64,000 nucleotides of DNA from positions 217,382 through 281,381 of the forward strand of contig CM067522.1 in assembly GCA_034509495.1 (NCBI GenBank), read 5' to 3'. The translations under genes were made by a program, and so were the position numbers. The stretch comes from Acestrorhynchus altus. Its lineage: Eukaryota; Chordata; Actinopteri; Characiformes; Acestrorhynchidae. The notes beneath the pieces were generated by a model that had not been told where the DNA came from, did not search any database, and saw nothing but the letters and a program-made list of their open reading frames with translations. This document shows positions 58,108 through 64,000 of the stretch, in pieces. The first letter of the stretch is position 1; the number at the start of each line of letters is the position of its first letter.

Positions 58108-59325
58108 CATTAGTGATATGAATATAATCATTCAGCTACAGCAGACAGAGTTCCTACACTAACCCTACCGCAATACCAACACAGCCCCGTCTACAGGAGG
58201 CGCTACAGCTGCCCTCGGCAGACACAGTGTGTTTGAACTCCTGTGTACGGTCGGAGGACAGCAAAGGGACAGACGGACACTGCGATATAAACTCACCTGA
58301 GCAGACACAACGTGCTCCCCATAGCGTCTCATCACTTCTCCAGAGAGAACAACCTGCAGCTGAGGAACGGACAGTAACGGCAGAGCTGCACCCAGGAGCC
58401 TGAAGACCAGAAAACTGAGAGACAGGGACAGACAGAGACAGAGAGAGAGAGCGAGAGAGAGACAGACAGAGAGAGAGAGAAAAAGAGACAGAGAGAGAGA
58501 CAGACAGAGAGAGAGAGAGAAAAAGAGACAGAGAGAGAGACAGAGAGAGAGAGAAAAAGAGACAGAGAGTCATCAAAAAAGAATCTAATGATGGTGGACC
58601 CCACAGTACCCTTCACGGCTTTTTTGCTTTTCCATTGGGCATATTTGGTACCTAGAACCAATACCATTTTAATACTGACTTGTGGTTCCAGCTGAAGAAC
58701 CAGTACTATTTTGATACCCGCTTGTGGTTCAGTCTTTTGTACCGTTTATATTAAAATGTATCTGGTACCGAAAGCGGAGTTGGGGTCTGATTACTCTAGA
58801 ACCCTCATTACTGTAACTTTATATCTCCACAGTATTTTGAGAACATTGATCATGAGAGATATCTGCTGAAGGTTCCTGCTGTGCGCCTGCAGTCGGGAAA
58901 ACAAGCGTCCACGTCCGTTTGGACTTTACTCACTGACAGGGTCCCGGGGGGTCCGACAATAAGCCGCTGACCACGGCCTCCTTCCAGAAGAGATCGAAGC
59001 TGTCCTCCCTCAGAGACATCTGCAGCAGGTCCAACGCCACCGGTGGCAACACACTCTCCTTCCTTACCGAGCGGGCGGCGGTCTTCAACACCTGAACCAG
59101 CCTATCAGAACACAGCCGGCGTCACACAGCAGCAATCTAACAGTGTTCAGGAGTGACGTACCACATGCCTGCGGCTGTGTGTGTATGACTGTATACAACA
59201 ACACCGTGGTGTAAAGTGAGGAAGCCCCAGATCTGATTGGCTGAGAAAGATCATGTGATTGGTCTGTGAGCTTTGGGGGCCATTAAAACCTGAACCATCA
59301 CCAGGGGTTTTACGTTATACTGGTT

Positions 59326-59405
<80 letters not shown>

Positions 59406-60198
59406 TCACCGTGGCAGGGTGTTTTTGTTGATGATGTTTGCTGTCCCCACCAGCTTCTTCAGTTTGGCTGGTTTAATGACGGAGGGAAACTTCTGCATGG
59501 CCACCAGGAGGAGCTCCAACTGCTCTGGGCTGCTGAAGGCAGAGGTCAGATCTGACTGCAGTGCCTTCAGGAGCACCTCCTCAAACACCTCCTCTGATGC
59601 CTGCAAAACACGGTCCTTTCACCATCAGTCAGAACTAAGCCCACACTGCAAACGCCAGCCACGATTTAACACCTCCAACGTCAACATCAACCTGAGCAGT
59701 ATCAGGACAAGAACTTTAGATCACCTCGCTCAGGATGTCCACCATGGTTCTCCTGGGCAGTTCTCTCAGGTGCTGCCGGTACTGAGACAGAGTCTGAAGC
59801 AGCTTCACACACTCCAGCAGCACCTGCGGCTCCTGGTGGGAAGGAGAGACAGAGTGTGGAGATGTTCAGCGGTCTCTGACGCCGTACATCACCCTGTTCT
59901 CTACAACGGGGAGGTACTCAGGCTGTGAGACGACTGACACTGCTTTGTTCTAGCTGTGGACGGATTTAATCTCCGTTTTAAAGCATTACAGTTATGAACC
60001 TGAAACCGGACGCAGTTTGAGGAGTTTACCTTGTGCAGGCGCGTGGACTGAGACAGTGCAAGCACTCCGAAAAAGTTCCCGAACACCGTACTTCTGATTT
60101 GTTTCTGTTGAGAGAGAACAACAGAGAGATGCTTCAGATCTCAGGATCAGAGTAACCTACAGTACATGATCCACATCATTCAAAACCACTTAAATATG

Positions 60199-60236
<38 letters not shown>

Positions 60237-62048
60237 TAAAGGACCTTTAAGTATAAATAACACCGTGAATCTTATCTTCACAAGCGACTGATCACAATCA
60301 CTGCATTTCCAGATTAAAACCCAAACAAACGCAGATCAAAACACGGTTCTATTAAACACAGACATTCTCTGGAGTTACAGCGGTCCAGGACCTCCTGAAA
60401 ATAACATCTGGAACGCGTGACCGTCGGACTACAAACCCCCAGATTTCCAGAAGGTTCTGAAACCTGGCTCGCGCGTCCGGCTGGTGTCTCTTACCTTACT
60501 GGTCTCCAGGTTGTGTTTTTCTTTGATCTGGTCGAAGGTGCTTTTAAGCGAGAGTTCCTCAAACACACTCAGAACCTACAGACACAAAGAGCTGTTACCA
60601 TGCGAGTGACAGAACAGACATACTGACATACTGTCACATCTATGGGAGCAGGCATGTTCTAGTGTTGGGAGCACACAGGTGACGGGGAGGTTCCTCACAG
60701 AACTGGGTTAAAAATGAATGAATAAAAAAAGCGGAACCCTTTTTACTGGTCGTGTTACGGAGTACACCATCATTCACCAGCGGACTCCACCTGTTCCGGG
60801 CCTTTAGGGCAGATGTCAAAACAGATCACTCTCAGATTTGGACCGAAACAACCGCACCGTAACTCTAGAACGGTGGGTTTGTGGCGAGGACGTGATCTGA
60901 CCTCGGTTTCGGTCGAGCGGCACCGCGGGTGTGGGGTAAAGTGGTGTAACAGTCAGATAATCACTACAGTTATGAACAAACACCTTCTGGGTCACTGCAC
61001 CTTCTGCAGAACGGTGTCTGGTTCAGTCCGGCTGGTCAGAGCTTACCTGTGCCAGAGTGGCGCTGTAGCCAGTGCGGGCGTACTCTTGCGTGTGAGACAG
61101 TCCCTGCACCAGCCTCTTCACCACATACTCCAACTCCTCTGCCTGGAGGACACAGAAACAGGGGACACAGCAAGATTACCACACCCAGCTACAGCATGAG
61201 GACGTCTGCAATTCTGTCTACATGTCCATCCTCTAGGTTCTGTAAGTCCCTGTTAGGTTTTGTAAGGTTCTAAACTGTGCTGTAAGGTTCTGTAAGTCCC
61301 TGTTATGTTCTGTTAGGCTCTGTAAGGTTCTAAACAGTGCTGTAAGCTTCTGTAAGTCCCTATTAGGCTCTGTAAGGTTCTAAACGGTGCTGTAAGGTTC
61401 TGTAAGTCCCTGTTATGTTCTGTAAGGCTCTAAAGGTTTCTGAATGGACCTGTAAGTTTCTGCAAGTCTCTTAGGTTCTGTAGGGCTCTGTTAGATTCTG
61501 TAAGGTTCTGTAAAGCTCTGCAAGGCTCTATTAGATTCTGTTAAGTTCTGTAAATCCCTGTATGGTCCTGATTGGTTCTGTAAGTCCCTGTATGGTCCTG
61601 TCTGGTTCTGTAAGTCCCTGTATGGTCCTGTCTGGTTCTGTAAGTGCCTGTATGGTCCTGTCTGGTTCTGTAAGTGCCTGTATGGTTCTGTAAGTCCCTG
61701 TATGGTCCTGTCTGGTTCTGTAAGTCCCTGTATGGTTCTGTAAGTCCCTGTATGGTCCTGTAAGTCCCTGTATGGTCTTGTCTGGTTCTGTAAGTCCCTA
61801 TATGGTCCTGTCTGGTTCTGTAAGTCCCTGTAAGGTTCTGTATGGTCCTGTCCGGTCGTGTCCGGCTGTGAACGGACCTGTCCGCTCTTCTTCAGCAGCT
61901 CCAGCAGCTTCTCGGCGGCCTGCAGGCGCACTTCTCTCTCGGGTTTGGCGATCTCCCAGAACAGGTCCAGCAGCTCCCGGCTCCGCTGCAGAACCCCGTC
62001 CGGGTCCGACACCGCGGGCCGAACCGGGCCGCTCTCAGGGTCCACCAT
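49663..62048 (-). CDS. mybbp1a: Myb-binding protein 1A (MYBBP1A / DNA polymerase V homologue)
   Basis: Twenty-five phase-consistent exons on the minus strand: 62048-61878, 61142-61047, 60575-60495, 60104-60030, 59832-59725, 59600-59410, 59101-58934, 58414-58297, 58047-57758, 57483-57376, 57220-57095, 56590-56387, 55940-55832, 54587-54497, 54296-54142, 53921-53808, 53671-53534, 52687-52511, 52042-51885, 51462-51328, 51076-50950, 50822-50754, 50301-50188, 50007-49909, 49794-49663. They give about 1,117 residues. Recognition blocks include FRLLGAALPLLS, RYGEHVVSAQ, FVRLRKWIIPRL, EQEPHWVEVMVEILLSLLSQ, a long Asp/Glu run (53671-53590) and VDQNFRLELMKVLQG. The family is a nucleolar HEAT-like protein acting in rRNA transcription/processing and as a co-regulator of MYB and p53. 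Mammalian proteins are longer (about 1,330) with a basic nucleolar tail, which is not seen here. The final TGA overlaps a CA|GTGAGT donor, so 3' exons may be missing in the nearby gap. Confidence 0.92.
50318..50385. repeat. Two (CA)n microsatellites in an intron of mybbp1a
   Basis: Two CA runs separated by about 45 bases, between exons 22 and 23. Confidence 0.85.
50400..50690. mobile_element. Dispersed ~200-bp repeat, opposite orientation, in intron of mybbp1a
   Basis: Carries the complement of the 45061-45260 repeat (GATCAGGACCCCACAGGACC, CACTGACATGGTGGTGGTGT) and extends to about 290 bp. Confidence 0.8.
50879..50938. repeat. 12-bp tandem repeat (GGGCAGTGTGAG)n
   Basis: Five near-perfect copies immediately downstream of the mybbp1a exon 21 donor. 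Confidence 0.95.
51091..51160. repeat. (CA)n microsatellite
   Basis: About 35 CA dinucleotides next to the exon 21 acceptor of mybbp1a. On the gene strand this is a GT run. Confidence 0.95.
51471..51552. repeat. (CA)n microsatellite
   Basis: About 40 CA dinucleotides with one AAAC interruption, just upstream of exon 20 of mybbp1a. Confidence 0.95.
52050..52101. repeat. (CA)n microsatellite
   Basis: About 26 CA dinucleotides just upstream of exon 19 of mybbp1a. Confidence 0.95.
52220..52450. mobile_element. Non-autonomous DNA-transposon relic in intron of mybbp1a
   Basis: Contains AGCTACTTTAAGCTGCACCC and ACCGTGTTCTCTGGAAT, shared with 4330-4570. Confidence 0.6.
53191..53300. repeat. (CA)n microsatellite with GCAC interruptions
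   Basis: CA run with a periodic CACGCACA pattern toward its right end. Confidence 0.95.
54611..54645. repeat. (CA)n microsatellite
   Basis: About 17 CA dinucleotides upstream of exon 14 of mybbp1a. Confidence 0.95.
54740..55615 (-). mobile_element. Tc1-like transposon relic in intron 13 of mybbp1a
   Basis: The minus strand reads, in broken frames, GRSFW... near 55430 (helix-turn-helix region), a central block near 55080-55160, and the C-terminal end AAWDGSSQDTIRNLYTSMQR at 55000-54840. The order and motifs fit a near full-length but dead Tc1-like transposase gene. The C-terminal part matches 46070-46390. Confidence 0.75.
56039..56105. repeat. 12-bp tandem repeat (CGGGTGTCCACT)n
   Basis: Five perfect copies in an intron of mybbp1a. 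Confidence 0.95.
56591..56982. repeat. (GA)n/(GACA)n microsatellite in intron of mybbp1a
   Basis: Nearly 400 bases of pure purine-rich GA and GACA repeats (plus strand), so the pre-mRNA carries a long CU tract. It directly abuts the exon 12 acceptor and supplies its polypyrimidine tract. Confidence 0.95.
57305..57370. repeat. (GT)n microsatellite
   Basis: About 32 GT dinucleotides just downstream of the exon 10 donor of mybbp1a. Confidence 0.95.
57525..57614. repeat. 12-bp tandem repeat (GCAGGACTCAGA)n
   Basis: Seven or more perfect copies in intron 9 of mybbp1a. Confidence 0.95.
58055..58106. repeat. (CA)n microsatellite
   Basis: About 26 CA dinucleotides immediately upstream of the exon 9 acceptor of mybbp1a. 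Confidence 0.95.
58420..58568. repeat. (GA)n/(GACA)n microsatellite
   Basis: Purine-rich run abutting the exon 8 acceptor of mybbp1a; it resembles the one at 56591-56982. Confidence 0.9.
59331..59404. repeat. (GT)n microsatellite
   Basis: About 36 GT dinucleotides adjoining the exon 6 donor of mybbp1a. Confidence 0.95.
61225..61860. repeat. ~29-bp minisatellite in intron 1 of mybbp1a
   Basis: More than 20 degenerate copies of GTTCTGTAAGTCCCTGTATGGTCCTGTCTG. The gene-strand frame stays open for over 100 codons after exon 1 (repeating GPYRDLQNQT), but the exon 1 donor precedes it. Confidence 0.9.
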
Positions 62049-62130
62049 GCTCCCGCAGTCAACACACCACACGGAAACACGTGCGGGCAGAACGGGGCGC
62101 TTCCGGTGTCGCGTCTAAGCGCATTTCAAA
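62049..62130 (-). promoter_or_regulatory. mybbp1a: Predicted 5' UTR/promoter region of mybbp1a
   Basis: CpG-rich sequence immediately before the start codon, dropping sharply to AT-rich DNA at about 62115. No TATA box is seen, as expected for a housekeeping gene. Boundaries are a guess from composition. Confidence 0.4.
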
Positions 62131-62339
62131 ATAAAAGTCCCCGCAGTTATTACTGTTATTATAAAACCACATCGCAAATAAAGTTCCAGTAAAATACAAA
62201 TCCTCAATAAAATATAACGTTTTATTAAATTATATTTAATACACTAAAATTCAAATGCAAAATGTTAGATAAAATAATATAGCATCATATCATATATATT
62301 AATATATAGCATAATATCAATATTAATATAATACCAATA

Positions 62340-62388
62340 TTAATATAATATAATATAATATAATATAATATAATATAATATAATATAC
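62340..62388. repeat. (TAATA)n microsatellite
   Basis: Run of TAATA units within a longer AT-rich segment from 62270. Confidence 0.95.
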
Positions 62389-63075
62389 TTTGATGGTTAA
62401 AGGAGTTCAAAAGTTGGTCATCTGGGCATAAACATATCCTATACTGGTAAACTTCTTTTACTATCCTATACTGGTCAGATTCCCAGACAACATGCTCACA
62501 TGGGGCTCATATGGGTAAAATAGTGGCTTGGTGGGCTCCAGGTGGGCTGCAGCTGTATATGCGCTCTGAGTGAGTTGGGCTTCCTAAAGGGGCATCATCA
62601 GTACAGCCCACCTTAATCTCATGAGTTCAATGTAGTGTCCATGTACCTGGTGGTCATCCATATGTGCAACTGAGCAGAGAATGCATGGTGCATTAGCACC
62701 ACCTGGTGGCAACAGGTTCAAGTGCAGACAAGACTTCAGAGAGAAGCCTCATAATAAAATCTAGAAACACTAACAGCTGTGTGAGTGTGTGTAAGCCCTG
62801 TTTCTGCTTTGCTGTGAGAAGTGCTCAGGGACTGTGGTCCCTCATTATCCCTGCCTGCAGTGTTTTCCACCGATTTTCCCCCAAAGCTGCTGGTAAATCT
62901 GCTCCACCGGGCAGGAAAACAGCAGATAACAGATCAACACTGTTTTCCGTTTGTGTGTGTTCCTGTAAAAGTGTGTGTGATGGAAAAGAAAGAGATCTGA
63001 ACCAATAAGGAATGAGCAGAGTGGAAAATATTTCTGTTCATGTGTGTGTGGTCCCAGTTCTCATGCTGAAGTTTT

Positions 63076-63162
63076 CCGGTCCACCTTAAATGGCACAGCA
63101 CTTAGGAGCTGGCGCCACAGGCCCCACAATGGAACAGATGCACCATTTAAGGTGGAACGGAC
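63076..63162. repeat. Short fold-back repeat
   Basis: CCGGTCCACCTTAAATGG at 63076-63093 is matched by CCATTTAAGGTGGAACGGAC at 63143-63162 in inverted orientation, leaving a loop of about 49 bases. Confidence 0.7.
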
Positions 63163-63459
63163 AATTAGTGCAAGACACAGTGTGTGCAGTGTGATCTCTT
63201 TCACGTTGTCTGCTACAAAACAAAAAAACACCATTGTTTACAGGTTTGTTTACTTTGGTATTACAGTCAGTTACACACGACTCTGTAAAGCGTGAGAAAA
63301 TAGCTTTTATTTGCTATAAAGTAGAGAAAGACTTTCATCTTAAATAGTATACAAATAAATAATATCTCTGAAAGCAGTCAAGAGCCACGTTTACAAACGC
63401 CTCTAATGACCCACAGGTCTACAGGTGACCTGATTCGTCCTCCAGTTACACAATCTAGT

Positions 63460-64000
63460 AAAAGGATCTAGGTCCAGGACCCAGTTCCATGCCCCGGATT
63501 CAGGATACATTTACAGGGTTTGGTTCTTTGCTCAGATGGTAGAAACCAGCATCTTGCTCCAGACGCATGCTCTAGAACTATGATCAGATTCCACGCTCTG
63601 GTTCGAGGGCCAAGTGCAACCACTTCCATGCTCCAGACCCAAACTCTAGACCTCCACGCTCTGATTTCAGGATCCATTTCCACTCCCACTTTCCATCATC
63701 AAGTTCTGTGCTTTAGTTCCCATTCCATGCTCTGATTACAGGAGTCAGATCTACATCCTGTTCTGTGCTTCATTTCCAAGAACCAGTTCCATGTTCTCGT
63801 TGCAGCATCCCGCCCTAAGCTTCAGTTCCAGTCTCCGACTTCAGGATCTATTTAAAAGTGTTTGTTCCAGGATCCATTTTCAGGAACCAGATTCAAGATC
63901 CAGTTCCATATTCCACCTTTGGGATCAACTTCCCTGTTCTCAAGCCAGGATTCTGTCCTGTGCTTTTATTCCAGCACCTGGTTCTATGCTCTGGGTTCAG
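63460..64000. repeat. Degenerate ~28-bp repeat array
   Basis: Many loose copies of CCAGTTCCATGCTCTGATTCAGGATC with substitutions. The array runs off the window end. Confidence 0.6.

Noticed and set aside
61491..61877. Extension of mybbp1a exon 1 into a repeating GPYRDLQNQT frame
   Set aside because: A CAG|GTCCGT donor ends the exon in phase with exon 2, and the repeat is an intronic minisatellite.

Overview
The window is vertebrate nuclear DNA, almost certainly from a teleost fish and probably an otophysan (the last point is an inference from repeat style and the Ig family, not a search). Genes are split into small exons with GT/AG introns. The sequence is dense with (CA)n/(GA)n microsatellites, minisatellites, Tc1-like and hAT-like relics, L2-, L1- and Tx1-like LINE fragments and fold-back elements. 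There are two 500-base assembly gaps, at 12241-12740 and 48501-49000.

Layout. 1-5100 holds minisatellite and dispersed repeats with no gene I can support. 5475-9325 (minus strand) carries the most unusual locus: a TATA-box promoter, a 5' untranslated exon built partly of 45-bp repeats, an exon encoding a pyrin domain (PYD/DAPIN), then in-phase exons encoding a galectin carbohydrate-recognition domain (CRD) with all key sugar-binding residues. A dispersed repeat has landed in the last exon of that CRD. A second, altered CRD follows downstream, and its last two exons are duplicated at 16427-17258. 13046-15271 (plus) is the 3' end of ccndbp1; its earlier exons are in the gap or not recognised.

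19887-47188 (plus) holds four complete paralogous receptor-like genes, called A-D here. Each has a signal-peptide exon, two Ig-like exons and a membrane exon, all joined in phase 1. Their tails differ: A and D are short or basic, B has an extra stalk exon and a long tail, and C has almost no tail. The genes are separated and invaded by minisatellites and mobile-element relics, including a broken L2-like LINE (31.4-33.8 kb), a decayed L1-like LINE (39.8-43.0 kb), Tx1-like fragments and a hAT/GTF2IRD2-like fragment.

49663-62048 (minus) is mybbp1a, for which I could chain 25 exons in consistent phase from the start codon to a terminal TGA that overlaps a strong splice donor. 62.1-64 kb is intergenic with repeats.

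Biology. The two conserved housekeeping genes (ccndbp1, mybbp1a) bracket a fast-evolving segment containing a tandem array of two-Ig receptors, with the PYD-galectin gene on the far side of ccndbp1. If expressed as predicted, the PYD-galectin would join a glycan sensor to an inflammasome-type assembly domain. That reading is inference from exon structure and domain homology. Exon ends were placed by eye from GT/AG sites, phase and paralogue comparison.
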